44,233 bases of DNA from Ruminococcus sp. (GCA_017935865.1 JAGBGT010000060.1:1-44233); one strand, 5' to 3'; numbered from the stretch's first letter, positions 34,543-43,958 are shown. Numbers and translations: made by a program. The notes: generated by a model from the letters alone, not told the origin.

Positions 34543-35658
34543 ATGGATTTAAAAGATCTTCGCAGCGGTATCGACGAAATAGACGAACAGATCCTCGGAC
34601 TATTCATGAAGCGCATGGAGCTTTGCAAGGGCGTTGCCGACTATAAAAAAGAACACGATCTCCCCGTTTTCCAGGGCGGACGGGAGAAAGAGATCATCGA
34701 CAGAATAAAGTCGCTCACCGGAGACAAGGAGCTGGAAGCCGGTACAGCCGCGCTTTTCACCTCCATTATGGACATCAGCAAGATCCTTCAGAATAAAAAG
34801 CTCCTCGCGACTAAAGAGCCGCTGGTCTACGCCGCTCCCGACTTTGAGCACGCAGAGAGAATCGGCTGCCAGGGCACTTCCGGAGCTAACTCCGAGGCAG
34901 CCGCGCACCTTATTTTCGGCGATAAGCAGCCGATCTTCTATAAAACATTCGAGGATGTTTTCGCCGCCGTCCAGTCCGGAGAGCTGGATTACGGCGTTCT
35001 GCCCGTCCACAACTCCACAGCCGGCTCGGTAAGCAGCACCTACGATCTTATGGCGAAATACAGCGTTTATACGGTCAAGGAGGTCTGCGTGGAGATAAGC
35101 CACTGCATCGCCGCAAAAAACGCCGCAGATCTTTCGGAGGTCACGACTATTTATTCTCACCCCCAGGCGATATCCCAGTGCTGCGACTTTCTGACGGCTC
35201 ACGGACTGAAAACAGCGGAATACGGCAACACCGCCACCGCCGCCGCTATGGTCGCGGAAAGCTGCGAAAAAATCGCCGCTATCTGCTCCGTGGACTGCGC
35301 AAAGCGTCTGGGACTTAATATCCTGGCGGAAAATATCGCCGACTGCTCCGTGAACAGAACGCGGTTCATCTGCATCTCCCGGGATATGCAGATCGACCCG
35401 GAAGCCGACTCCATTTCCGTAATGCTCAAGATACCGGACACCGAGGGCAGCCTCTACCGCCTGCTGACCAAATTCTATGTCAACGGCATGAACCTTATCA
35501 AGATCGAGAGCCGACCGCTGAAAGACGGCAGCTTCAATGTCATGTTCTACCTGGATTTCGATGGCAGGATAGACGACAGCGGAGTTAAGGCGCTCATGAA
35601 CGATCTGGCTGAAAACCTGGAATACTTCCGCTTTATCGGCACATACAAGAACAAGTAA
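34543..35658 (+). CDS. pheA: Chorismate mutase - prephenate dehydratase
   Basis: This bifunctional enzyme takes chorismate to phenylpyruvate in phenylalanine synthesis. The 371 residues hold an AroQ-type chorismate mutase (1-85, MDLKDLRSGIDEIDEQIL with VADYKK), a prephenate dehydratase domain (about 105-285) with the catalytic TRF at 273-275, and an ACT domain (about 290-365) with the ESRP phenylalanine-sensing motif at 322-325. The GTFSH-type text of E. coli is replaced by SGANSEAAA, as in many clostridial enzymes. GGAGG at 34531-34535 sets ATG 34543. metH follows after 12 bases. Confidence 0.95.
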   Translation: MDLKDLRSGIDEIDEQILGLFMKRMELCKGVADYKKEHDLPVFQGGREKEIIDRIKSLTGDKELEAGTAALFTSIMDISKILQNKKLLATKEPLVYAAPDFEHAERIGCQGTSGANSEAAAHLIFGDKQPIFYKTFEDVFAAVQSGELDYGVLPVHNSTAGSVSSTYDLMAKYSVYTVKEVCVEISHCIAAKNAADLSEVTTIYSHPQAISQCCDFLTAHGLKTAEYGNTATAAAMVAESCEKIAAICSVDCAKRLGLNILAENIADCSVNRTRFICISRDMQIDPEADSISVMLKIPDTEGSLYRLLTKFYVNGMNLIKIESRPLKDGSFNVMFYLDFDGRIDDSGVKALMNDLAENLEYFRFIGTYKNK

Positions 35659-35670
35659 GGAGATTCTGAT

Positions 35671-38070
35671 ATGGATTTCAATTTTTTATCCGCCCCGGAA
35701 AAAGCGGCTGATTTCTACGATCTGCTGGACGCAAACGAATTTATCCTCCTGGACGGCGGAATGGGAACTATGCTCCAGGCGGCAGGAGTGCAGACGGAAC
35801 ATATTCCGGAGCTGCTGAACGTCACCGACCCGGAGACGGTCATGAAGATCCACCGCGGCTACGCCAAAAGCGGCTCAGATATCGTATACGCAAATACTTT
35901 CGGGGCGAACAGACTGAAGCTTGCCGGCAGTGGTCACACTGTTGACGAGATCGTCGGGGCAGGCGTGGCGAACGCGAAAAAAGCCGTCGCCGGAACAGCT
36001 CTTACAGCCCTCGATATCGGCCCGATCGGTCAGCTTCTCGAACCGTCGGGCACGCTGAAATTCGAGGAGGCATACGATATTTTCCGGGAGATAGTCCTCG
36101 CCGGAAAGGACGCGGACGTTATCGTCATCGAGACTATGACCGACCTGTACGAAGTCCGGGCGGCGCTGCTTGCGGCAAAGGAAAATTCGGACAAGCCGGT
36201 GCTTGTCACCATGACCTATGAGGCGAATATGCGGACATTTACCGGCGTTTCCCCGGAATGTGCCGTTGCCGTCGCGGAGGGTCTGGGAGCTGATGCCGTG
36301 GGCGTCAACTGCTCGCTCGGCCCGGAGGAGCTGCTGCCGGTGCTGGAGAAGATCTGCTCGCTGACGTATCTTCCCATTATCGCCAAGCCCAACGCCGGAC
36401 TTCCCGACCCGGTAACGAACAAGTTCAACGTGACGCCGGAGGATTTCGCCGCAAGCGCAGTAAAGCTCGCCCGGCTGGGAGTTAAGATCCTCGGCGGCTG
36501 CTGCGGCACAACTCCCGCACATATCGCCGCCGTGTCCGAGGCTCTGGCAGAGGAGAAGTACGTCCCCCGGGATATAAAGCCCAGAAGCGTCGTGTGCTCC
36601 GGGGTAAGCTGCGTGGAAATAGATCAGCCGAGAATTATCGGCGAGAGAATAAATCCCACGGGAAAAAAGCGGTTCAAGCAGGCTCTTATCGAGCACGATA
36701 TCGACTATATCCTGGGGCAGGCGGTGGAGCAGATACACGCCGGCGCGGATATTCTGGACGTTAACGTAGGTCTGCCGGATATCGACGAAGAGGAAATGAT
36801 GGTGGCGGTCGTCAAGGCATTGCAGAGCGTCTGCGACACGCCGCTCCAGCTTGATTCCACGATTCCCCGTGTGCTGGAGGCAGGACTTCGCGTCTACAAC
36901 GGCAAGCCCATCGTCAATTCCGTCAACGGCGAGGACGAGTCCCTGGACGCCATTCTTCCCCTGGTAAAGAAGTACGGAGCGGCTGTCGTAGGTCTTACCC
37001 TGGATAAGGGCGGCATCCCGAAAACTATGGAGGGACGGTTCGCCATTGCGGAGAAGATACTGAACAGGGCTATCTCATACGGCATCCCCAGGGAGGACGT
37101 TTTCATCGACTGCCTTACGCTGACAGCCTCCGCCGAGCAGGAGGGCGCTCTTGTGACTCTGGACGCTCTGGAACGGGTGAAAAATGAGCTTGGGCTAAAA
37201 ACCGTTCTGGGAGTTTCAAACATCTCTTTCGGTCTGCCGAACCGGGAGGCAATAAACCGCACGTTCCTGACTATGGCTCTGCAAAAGGGACTTGATCTCC
37301 CCATAATCAATCCCAATATCGACTCCATGACGGCGGCTGTGCGGAGCTATAAGCTGCTAAGCTGCATCGACAAAAACTCGGCGGAGTTCATTTCCGCCTA
37401 CGCGCAGCCGGAAAATCAGCCGGCGCAAAAGCCGGTCACGGCGCACAACGAAGCTCCCGGGCTTGTCTATTCCGTGGAAAACGGTCTTAAAGCGGACGCT
37501 GTCCGGGCTGCGGAGGAGCTGCTGAAAACCACCGACCCCATGGAGATAATCAACGAATATCTCATCCCGGCGCTGGACAGTGCAGGGGCAAAATTTGAAA
37601 AGGGAACTATCTTCCTGCCCCAGCTTATACTTACGGCAAGCGCGGCGCAGAGCTGCTTCGAGGTCATCCGGGAGAAGCTGGCGGAAAGCGGAAAAACTTC
37701 GGTCTCAAAGGGAAAGGTGGTGCTGGCGACCGTTAAGGGCGACATCCACGACATCGGCAAGAATATAGTAAAGGTGCTGCTGGAAAGCTACGGATACACG
37801 GTCATCGACCTGGGCAAGGACGTTCCCCCGGAGACGGTTCTGGCGGCTGCAAAGGAGCACGGCGTCAAGCTGGTGGGACTTTCCGCGCTTATGACGACGA
37901 CTCTCGGTGCAATGGAGGAGACTATAAAGCTGCTGAACAGCGAATATCCCGGCTGCAAGACAGTTGTGGGAGGCGCAGTCCTCACGGAGAGCTACGCCCG
38001 TCAGATAAACGCTGATTTTTATGCCAAGGACGCCAAGCAGACAGTTGACATCGCAGGCATGGTGGTATAA
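35671..38070 (+). CDS. metH: Cobalamin-dependent methionine synthase, short form without activation domain
   Basis: MetH moves a methyl group from methyltetrahydrofolate through cobalamin to homocysteine. The 799 residues give a homocysteine-binding barrel (about 20-295) with zinc ligands C214, C277 and C278, a pterin-binding barrel (about 318-575, RIIGERINPTGKKRFKQ), a linker with repeated Gln/Pro/Ala, and a cap plus B12-binding domain (about 600-799) with DIHDIGKN, where H693 is the cobalt ligand. The C-terminal reactivation domain of E. coli MetH is missing, as in Thermotoga and many clostridia, so another protein must reactivate the cofactor. GGAG upstream sets the ATG. Confidence 0.95.
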   Translation: MDFNFLSAPEKAADFYDLLDANEFILLDGGMGTMLQAAGVQTEHIPELLNVTDPETVMKIHRGYAKSGSDIVYANTFGANRLKLAGSGHTVDEIVGAGVANAKKAVAGTALTALDIGPIGQLLEPSGTLKFEEAYDIFREIVLAGKDADVIVIETMTDLYEVRAALLAAKENSDKPVLVTMTYEANMRTFTGVSPECAVAVAEGLGADAVGVNCSLGPEELLPVLEKICSLTYLPIIAKPNAGLPDPVTNKFNVTPEDFAASAVKLARLGVKILGGCCGTTPAHIAAVSEALAEEKYVPRDIKPRSVVCSGVSCVEIDQPRIIGERINPTGKKRFKQALIEHDIDYILGQAVEQIHAGADILDVNVGLPDIDEEEMMVAVVKALQSVCDTPLQLDSTIPRVLEAGLRVYNGKPIVNSVNGEDESLDAILPLVKKYGAAVVGLTLDKGGIPKTMEGRFAIAEKILNRAISYGIPREDVFIDCLTLTASAEQEGALVTLDALERVKNELGLKTVLGVSNISFGLPNREAINRTFLTMALQKGLDLPIINPNIDSMTAAVRSYKLLSCIDKNSAEFISAYAQPENQPAQKPVTAHNEAPGLVYSVENGLKADAVRAAEELLKTTDPMEIINEYLIPALDSAGAKFEKGTIFLPQLILTASAAQSCFEVIREKLAESGKTSVSKGKVVLATVKGDIHDIGKNIVKVLLESYGYTVIDLGKDVPPETVLAAAKEHGVKLVGLSALMTTTLGAMEETIKLLNSEYPGCKTVVGGAVLTESYARQINADFYAKDAKQTVDIAGMVV

Positions 38071-38109
38071 CTCAAGGCGGGAAAGATCTGGAAATGGAGG
38101 GTCAGAAAT

Positions 38110-38475
38110 ATGCAGCTCGATAAAGAGACTTTGATATGGATAGGCATTATTCTTGTACCCCTTATTTTGTGGATGCTTCCGACAAAACGCTTCCGGGACG
38201 ACCCGGACAAGGGTACGCAGCAGAAGCTGGCAAAGGAAATGCTGCGAGGAGAGACGACACCCGAGGAGATCGCCAAAAAAGATAATTTCGACCCGGCGCA
38301 TATCCAAAAGTGGCGCGACGACTATGCGGCTCTTGTGGTGGACTATGTCCTTAACGCGGAGGAAAAGGCTGCGGAAAAGGAGGGGCTTGCCGCGGACAAT
38401 GAGCTGCTGAAAAAGATCTGTCAGGAGTATATCGGCGACGACTGGGAAACTAAGACCGGGTTTAAATCGGGATGA
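38110..38475 (+). CDS. Small membrane-anchored protein with HTH-like segment
   Basis: I do not recognise this 121-residue protein. It has one hydrophobic helix at about residues 8-24, a basic patch (PTKRFRDD), then a segment at about 38-72 (LAKEMLRGETTPEEIAKK, then HIQKWRDDY) that reads like the helix-turn-helix of transposase or sigma-factor families, and a charged coiled-coil tail. GGAGGG upstream of the ATG is a strong ribosome binding site. It follows metH after 39 bases. If the HTH reading is right, it could bind DNA or a partner at the membrane. Confidence 0.6.
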   Translation: MQLDKETLIWIGIILVPLILWMLPTKRFRDDPDKGTQQKLAKEMLRGETTPEEIAKKDNFDPAHIQKWRDDYAALVVDYVLNAEEKAAEKEGLAADNELLKKICQEYIGDDWETKTGFKSG

Positions 38476-38939
38476 TTAGGATTTTGGTAGTTATGCTTTA
38501 TTATAAAAAAACTTCACTGAAAGTGGAGGTGGCGCGGCGTCATCAGTGACGAATGGGTAAAAGCTGAAACCACTTCACCGCCGCGAAAAAAATAAACGGG
38601 GAATTTTAGGGGACGCTCTCTCTTGCAGAGCGTCCCCTCTTTCAAAACAGTCCACCGGACTGTTTTGAAATTCACCCCTTGCAGGGCGCCTAAAGGCTGC
38701 ATCGACCTGCGGTCGATTTTGGGCGCTGCCCCAAACCCTGCCAGAGGCGCTGCCTCTGGACTCTGCAAAAGGGGCATTGCCCCTTTTGAAACCCAGTTTT
38801 GTCGGCTTTGCCGATTTGGGGCGCTGCCCCAAACCTCGTAGTACTTAAATTAATTAAAAAACAATGATTTTTGTGAAAACCACCTAAATTTTAAGTCTTT
38901 TTTTCTATGTTAAAAATTAGGCGATTTAGACAAAAATGC
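38476..38939 (+). other. Gene-free stretch before the cellulase promoter
   Basis: Between the small HTH-like gene and the cellulase promoter this stretch holds an imperfect CGCGGCG/CGCCGCG pair (38533-38585, 39-base loop, followed by A not T), the family B unit at 38609-38833, and an AT-rich tail (38834-38939) with no recognisable signal. Open frames here are caused by the repeats. Confidence 0.6.
38609..38833 (-). repeat. Family B palindrome mosaic, unit 2 (inverted order)
   Basis: Read on the minus strand this unit has the same order as the others. Palindromes from left to right on the plus strand: GGGGACGCTCT/AGAGCGTCCCC (38609-38637), a 14-bp-arm hairpin AAAACAGTCC-acc-GGACTGTTTT (38640-38670), TCGACC-TGC-GGTCGA (38702-38716), CCAGAGGC-GCT-GCCTCTGG (38741-38759), AAAAGGGGCATTGCCCCTTTT (38767-38787), TCGGC-TTT-GCCGA (38802-38814) and TTTGGGGC-GCT-GCCCCAAA (38815-38833). 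The first two hairpins are strong and followed by short pyrimidine runs, so they may end the metH-operon transcript. Confidence 0.7.
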
Positions 38940-38968
38940 TTGACGTTCTTATGGCAATATGCTAAAAT
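38940..38968 (+). promoter_or_regulatory. Promoter for the first GH5 cellulase
   Basis: TTGACG at 38940-38945 and TAAAAT at 38963-38968 with a 17-base spacer, giving a leader of about 50 bases. No cellulose-responsive operator can be named from the sequence. Confidence 0.75.
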
Positions 38969-39024
38969 ATAGATAATCGGGGGTTTACTGCACTGGATCT
39001 CCGTAAAAATGGGAGGGAATCACA

Positions 39025-41166
39025 ATGACAAAAAGAAAAATCACTCGCTTCTTCTGTGGAGCTGCGGCGGCTGTATGCCTGGCTTCAAGCCTGCAATTCA
39101 CACCTGCTGGCTTCGGCGCAGACGCTGCCGGCGACCTGACTGCATTCGAGATCACAGAAGCAATGCAACTGGGCTGGAATCTGGGCAATACCCTCGATTC
39201 CTACAACAAAAATCTCCAGACTATGGATCTGACTGCCGAAACAAGCTGGGGAAATCCGCTTACGACACAGGAGATGATCGACGCCGTCAAGGCTAAAGGC
39301 TTCAGCACAGTCCGCGTGCCTGTGACCTGGTATCAGCACGTTGACAAAGACAACGGCTACAAGATCAACGAGAAATGGCTCGCCCGCGTAAAGGAGATCG
39401 TGGACTACTGCTACAATGCGGATATGTATGTTATCCTCAATATGCACCACGAGGAGGGCTGGCAGAACAGCGCGACTCTCGGCTCTGACTACAACAGAAT
39501 AAAGCCTTTCGTTACAAGCGTCTGGTCGCAGATCTCCGAAACCTTCAAGGACTATGACCAGCACCTCGTTTTCGAGACCATGAACGAGCCTCGCGCCATC
39601 GAAACAGATCACGAATGGTGGGGCCCGACTCAGGAAGAATGCGACGTTATCAATAATCTCAATGCCGATATCCTCGGCGTTATCCGCAAATCCGGCGGAA
39701 ACAACGGCAGCCGTCTTGTTATGATGCCCGGCTACTGCGCGTCGAGCGACACTTCTATGATGTCCAAGATCGTTGTGCCCGACGACGATTACGTGGCAGT
39801 TTCCGTTCACGCTTACTCGCCCTACGGCTTCACTATGGACAGCACAAAACCTGCCAGCGCTCACGAAACATTCACCGACGCTTACAGAGCGGAGCTTGCA
39901 TCTATCCTGGACGGCATAAGAAAGACCTTTGGCGATAAGGATATCCCCGTAGTTCTGGGAGAATTCAGCGCCGCAAACTTCGGCAATACCGACGCCCGTG
40001 TTGAATGGGCTGAGGCGTATATCTCAACAACAAAGGCTTACGGCATCCCCTGCGTTCTCTGGGACAACAACGCCTATCAGAACCCCAGCAATCCCGGCGA
40101 GGCTCACGGCTATCTCAACAGAAGAGAGCTGACCTGGTACGACGGTTCTTCCCAGGTTATCGACAAAATGGTAGAGGTTCTCTCGGACAGCTCCATCGGC
40201 TGGGGCAGCGAGAGAAAGTCACCTGTTATCACCCACGACGAGATCACGGCGGAAAACACCATTCTTTCCGGCGAATTTGCCCTCGACGCCTCTGTGGACG
40301 GCGGAAACTGCTCTCCCAACGCCATGATAAAGTGGAGTAATATCGAGGGAGGCGAAATTGCCGTTAAATTCACCGGCGACGCCCCCGTTATCGCTTTCAT
40401 GGATTCCGACTGGAAGAACTGGACGGAGGTAAAGCCCTACGATATCGACAATACCAACGGCATTGCTTACTACTCCGCCAGCCAGATAAAGGCTGCCTGG
40501 GGCGAGGATAAGCTTGACACTATCAATGCGGTCTGCACACGTACAAACTCAAAGACCACGGTTACGGCTATCGCGCTCCTCGGTGAGGCTTCCGGCGAGG
40601 TCGATCCTCCGGAGGATAATACGAAGAAATACGACCTTGATCTTTCAAAGAGAAGCGATTCCGCACAGATGCTCATCGTTACATTTGAGGGCGCGCCGGG
40701 TTCTGTTATTCAGGGCTGCATCGGATATATGGGCGAAGAATGGACGAATATAGAGTTTGACGACAAGATCTCTTCCAACGGAAAATACTCTGTTGAAGTC
40801 TTTCTGTACGGCAAGGGCGCAAGCAATACGCTTAACGGCATTCCGGCAGGTATAACCTCCGCACAGGCTCAGATCTGGTGGTGCGACGATGCCGATGCCA
40901 AGATGACCGAGTACAATATTCTTGGTCTCGGCGGCGGAAGGATCGACTACGGCGACGCCAACGATGATGGTGTAGTTGATATTGCGGACGCAACGCTTGT
41001 TCTTCAGCATATCGGCAACGGCGACAAGTATAAGCTTTCGGAAACAGGCATAAGAAACGCTGATGTCTGCGCTCCTGCCGGAATCACGGCTGCGGATTCG
41101 CTGGTTATCCAGAAGGTCGACGCAAAGCTTATCTCGGTTGAGCAGTTGCCTGTTGAATCGGCGTGA
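39025..41166 (+). CDS. Secreted GH5 endoglucanase with dockerin
   Basis: This 713-residue protein is a cellulosomal-type beta-1,4-glucanase, most like subfamily GH5_4. A signal peptide ends near residue 34 (basic start MTKRKITRFF, then Ala-rich core). The GH5 domain (about 40-390) begins GWNLGNTLDS, with acid/base E188 in ETMNEPR and nucleophile E313 in VLGEFSA; H262 in VHAY is also conserved. Two beta-rich modules follow (about 395-520 and 535-635, probable carbohydrate-binding, family unknown), then a type I dockerin (643-704) with calcium-loop repeats GDANDDGVVDIADATLVL and a second degenerate one. GGGAGG at 39009-39014 sets the ATG. The dockerin implies binding to a cohesin. Confidence 0.93.
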   Translation: MTKRKITRFFCGAAAAVCLASSLQFTPAGFGADAAGDLTAFEITEAMQLGWNLGNTLDSYNKNLQTMDLTAETSWGNPLTTQEMIDAVKAKGFSTVRVPVTWYQHVDKDNGYKINEKWLARVKEIVDYCYNADMYVILNMHHEEGWQNSATLGSDYNRIKPFVTSVWSQISETFKDYDQHLVFETMNEPRAIETDHEWWGPTQEECDVINNLNADILGVIRKSGGNNGSRLVMMPGYCASSDTSMMSKIVVPDDDYVAVSVHAYSPYGFTMDSTKPASAHETFTDAYRAELASILDGIRKTFGDKDIPVVLGEFSAANFGNTDARVEWAEAYISTTKAYGIPCVLWDNNAYQNPSNPGEAHGYLNRRELTWYDGSSQVIDKMVEVLSDSSIGWGSERKSPVITHDEITAENTILSGEFALDASVDGGNCSPNAMIKWSNIEGGEIAVKFTGDAPVIAFMDSDWKNWTEVKPYDIDNTNGIAYYSASQIKAAWGEDKLDTINAVCTRTNSKTTVTAIALLGEASGEVDPPEDNTKKYDLDLSKRSDSAQMLIVTFEGAPGSVIQGCIGYMGEEWTNIEFDDKISSNGKYSVEVFLYGKGASNTLNGIPAGITSAQAQIWWCDDADAKMTEYNILGLGGGRIDYGDANDDGVVDIADATLVLQHIGNGDKYKLSETGIRNADVCAPAGITAADSLVIQKVDAKLISVEQLPVESA

Positions 41167-41397
41167 TAATTTAAGATGATCCGGCGCAGCACCCCAAGGT
41201 CGACCGGAGGTCGACAAAACCGGGTTTCCAAAGGGGCAATGCCCCTGTGGAAACCCGAGTTTGTCGGCTGTGCCGACTTGGGACTCCGTCCCAAACTCTG
41301 CCGAAGCTTCATCTCTCCTTTTTGCACAAAAAAAACAGCCAGAATTTGTATACCTGAACAAAGTAATTCGCCTGATTTTAAATTTCTTTGTTTACTG
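41167..41397 (+). other. Gene-free stretch between the two cellulases
   Basis: After the first cellulase this stretch contains the family B unit at 41191-41300 and then AT-rich sequence up to the promoter at 41398. No other signal was seen; the hairpin at 41221-41257 is the best candidate for the transcript end. Confidence 0.6.
41191..41300 (+). repeat. Family B palindrome mosaic, unit 3 (rearranged)
   Basis: Palindromes in order: GTCGACC-GGA-GGTCGAC (41199-41215); a long hairpin CGGGTTTCCA...TGGAAACCCG (41221-41257) built around GGGGCAATGCCCC; GTCGGC-TGT-GCCGAC (about 41263-41277); TTGGGAC-TCC-GTCCCAA (about 41278-41294). The last shows GGGAC/GTCCC where other units have GGGGC/GCCCC, a paired change. 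Module order differs from units 1 and 4. Confidence 0.65.
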
Positions 41398-41426
41398 TTG
41401 ACTTTTTTCAGGATTTATGGTAGACT
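41398..41426 (+). promoter_or_regulatory. Promoter for the second GH5 cellulase
   Basis: TTGACT at 41398-41403, 17-base spacer, TAGACT at 41421-41426 with TGG immediately before it (extended -10). Start of transcription would be near 41433, giving a leader of about 75 bases. Confidence 0.7.
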
Positions 41427-41509
41427 AAAGGTAATAATAGGGTCGTTGGAATAGGCACCGACGGCGACTGTTTCATTGCGGCTCTAAATAAAAAAGGAGT
41501 TTGATAAAC

Positions 41510-43900
41510 ATGAAAATCTTCAAGAAAGCACTTGCGGCTGCTTCGTCCGTAGCGATGGCTGCCTCTATGTGTACCGCAAGCATCGGCAGTTTAGGCACTG
41601 TCTCTGCGGCTGATGTTTCGGCTATCGACATCGTCAATGACATGGGACTGGGCTGGAATCTCGGAAATACCTTTGATTCCTGGGGAACAAGCGCTTACGC
41701 TGACAAGAGCCAGGGCTACGTTGACAACGAGACCGCCTGGGGCAACGTTCACACTACTCAGGATATCATCGACGCCGTAAAGGCTCAGGGCTTCAACAGC
41801 GTTCGTATCCCCGTTTCATGGGGTGATAACGTTGACGCCTCCACTTTCGACATCAACGACAAATATCTGGCGCGCGTAAAGCAGGTTATCGACTACTGCT
41901 ACAATAACGATATGTACGCCATTATCAATATGCACTGGGACTGGGAGTCCGGCGGTTCGGGATTCCTCAATAAAGGCTCGGCTGCTCTCCCGCAGTTCAA
42001 GGCAATGTGGAGCGAGATCGCAACCTACTTCGCCGGATATGACAATCACCTCGTTTTCGAGAGCATGAACGAGGTTACTTTCGACTACAGCACGCTGAAC
42101 AGCTTCAACCAGTCTTTCGTTGATACTGTACGTGCTGCCGGCGGAAACAACAGCGACAGACTTCTCGTCTGCTCCGGCGCTAACGCTGATCTGGCAAAAA
42201 CCTGCGATTCACAGTATAAGGTTCCCGCAGACGACATGGTAGCCGTCGACATCCACTACTATACACCGCCTACGTTCTGCGTTGCAAAAGCCGACAGCAC
42301 CTGGGGCTATTCAAAGACCTGGGGTACGGATTCCGAAAAGAACGAAATGGTCAACAACTTCGAGAAGCTGAAGAGCACTTTCGTTGACAAGGGAATCCCG
42401 GTCATCGTCGGTGAGTACGGCGTTCTCACCAACGAGGGCAAGGATGTTAATTCTATCCACGAGTTCAACAAGACCGTTGCTACGCTCGGCAAGTCATACA
42501 ACGGTATCGCTACCTACCTCTGGGACGACAGCGACTCCGGCGGACATATGTATTTCAGCAGATCAAAGCTTGCATGGCACGATTCTGAAATGGGCGCTAT
42601 CTATAAGGAGATCGCCGGCGCAGGCTCTGGTCAGCCCTCCATCGGCTGGGCTAAGACAGGCGTAAGTCCAACCAAGGACGATGACGGAAACGTTATTGCA
42701 GGTTCTTACATTATCGAATCAGGCTCGGCACAGAAGATCAAGTTTGACGTTGACACAGAGTATACAAGAATGAGCGGCACAGGCGGCGTAAGCTACTGGG
42801 ATCTCGCCGCGAATGACGGTAAGGGCGGCTGGACCAACAACGGCGCGGTTTTCCAGTTCGTTGTTGATGAGAACGGCAATTTCGAGCTTAACCAGGTCAA
42901 CGATCTGGACGAGGGCACGATCACGAACCGCGGCTTCATCCAGCTTCCCGAGGGAATAAACGTTGAGACAGTTCAGGTTCAGTTCTACTTTGCAGGATAT
43001 GCTACAGAGGACGGTGCATGGACAAATCTCAAGGCTGACCAGTACCCCACTATCTCAACAGCATACATTCCCGGAATCTCCACCGATCCCGATCCTGTAG
43101 TTACAACAGTTACGAAGCCTGTTACAACAGCGGTCGCTCCTGTTACGACAAAGCCTGCCGTAACCACTACTGTTCCTGCTTCAGGCGCAAAGGGCAACGC
43201 TTACATTGCCGGCGGTATCGGCGGCGGACAGTGCTGGGGTCTGGACGAGGTAAACGATCTCTCCAAGACAGCAGCTATCACAGGCGACGGTCAGTACGAG
43301 GTCGAGTGGGTAGTTGACCCCGAGGTCGGCGGCACTGACACAGTTCAGTTCCTGGCAGTTATGATCGAGCCGGACGGCACAGTTGAAAACTTCACCACTG
43401 ATTCGCTCCCTGATCTGGAGATCACTCTCGATGAAGTATGGATCGACGGCAAGCAACTGACAGACTACACTGTTTCCGAAAATGCTGTAAATACAAGATA
43501 CTACGAGACTGCAAAGCCTGGTATGTCCAGAATTTACCTCCACGACGACTGGGGCACAAAAATTAAGGATCTTCCCGGAGACACAGAGATCCTTGAGAGC
43601 GTAAAGGTAGTGTTCACAGTAAAGGGCGTTGACGCAGGCTATGTTCAGCCCGGCGATGACATTGTCTGGGGCGACGCTAACGATGACGGCATTGTTGATA
43701 TTGCAGACGCAACACTGATTCTCCAGTACATCGGAAACGGCGACAAATACAAGCTTTCCGAGGCTGGCGCGAAAAACGCTGACGTTGTTGACAACGGCGG
43801 CGGTATAACAGCAATGGACTCGCTTGCAGTACAGATGCTTGATGCTAAGCTGTTCACCGCAGATCAGTTCCCGCTGACATCATCGGATCTTAATTCATAA
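41510..43900 (+). CDS. Secreted GH5 glucanase with Thr-rich linker and dockerin
   Basis: This 796-residue protein has a signal peptide ending near residue 34 (VSAAD), a GH5 domain (about 36-370) starting GLGWNLGNTFDSW with acid/base E188 in ESMNEVT and nucleophile E302 in VIVGEYGV, and HIS-containing DIHYYTPP. The usual NEP motif is NEV here. A beta-rich module (about 377-520) follows, then a Thr/Pro/Val linker (530-556), a second beta module (about 560-708, possible carbohydrate-binding, family unknown) and a type I dockerin (721-781, GDANDDGIVDIADATLIL then AMDSLAVQMLDAK). AAAAAGGAG at 41490-41498 supports ATG 41510. It is a relative of the preceding gene with different accessory modules, probably an old duplication. 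Confidence 0.93.
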   Translation: MKIFKKALAAASSVAMAASMCTASIGSLGTVSAADVSAIDIVNDMGLGWNLGNTFDSWGTSAYADKSQGYVDNETAWGNVHTTQDIIDAVKAQGFNSVRIPVSWGDNVDASTFDINDKYLARVKQVIDYCYNNDMYAIINMHWDWESGGSGFLNKGSAALPQFKAMWSEIATYFAGYDNHLVFESMNEVTFDYSTLNSFNQSFVDTVRAAGGNNSDRLLVCSGANADLAKTCDSQYKVPADDMVAVDIHYYTPPTFCVAKADSTWGYSKTWGTDSEKNEMVNNFEKLKSTFVDKGIPVIVGEYGVLTNEGKDVNSIHEFNKTVATLGKSYNGIATYLWDDSDSGGHMYFSRSKLAWHDSEMGAIYKEIAGAGSGQPSIGWAKTGVSPTKDDDGNVIAGSYIIESGSAQKIKFDVDTEYTRMSGTGGVSYWDLAANDGKGGWTNNGAVFQFVVDENGNFELNQVNDLDEGTITNRGFIQLPEGINVETVQVQFYFAGYATEDGAWTNLKADQYPTISTAYIPGISTDPDPVVTTVTKPVTTAVAPVTTKPAVTTTVPASGAKGNAYIAGGIGGGQCWGLDEVNDLSKTAAITGDGQYEVEWVVDPEVGGTDTVQFLAVMIEPDGTVENFTTDSLPDLEITLDEVWIDGKQLTDYTVSENAVNTRYYETAKPGMSRIYLHDDWGTKIKDLPGDTEILESVKVVFTVKGVDAGYVQPGDDIVWGDANDDGIVDIADATLILQYIGNGDKYKLSEAGAKNADVVDNGGGITAMDSLAVQMLDAKLFTADQFPLTSSDLNS

Positions 43901-43913
43901 TCTTAGAAATACT

Positions 43914-43951
43914 ATCAGGCTGCTGCAATTGGATTGCGGCAGCCTGATTTT
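43914..43951 (+). terminator. Intrinsic terminator of the second cellulase gene
   Basis: ATCAGGCTGCTGCAA (43914-43928) pairs with TTGCGGCAGCCTGAT (43934-43948) around a short loop, followed by TTT. One mismatch lies in the stem. It is 14 bases after the stop codon. Confidence 0.85.
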
Positions 43952-43958
43952 GTAGAGA

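Noticed and set aside
38533..38585. Intrinsic terminator after the small HTH-like gene
   Set aside because: The CGCGGCG/CGCCGCG pair has a 39-base loop and is followed by A residues, not T.
38514..38841. Open frames on both strands across the family B unit before the first cellulase
   Set aside because: Repeat-derived, no start signals, and the translations mirror those of the other repeat units.
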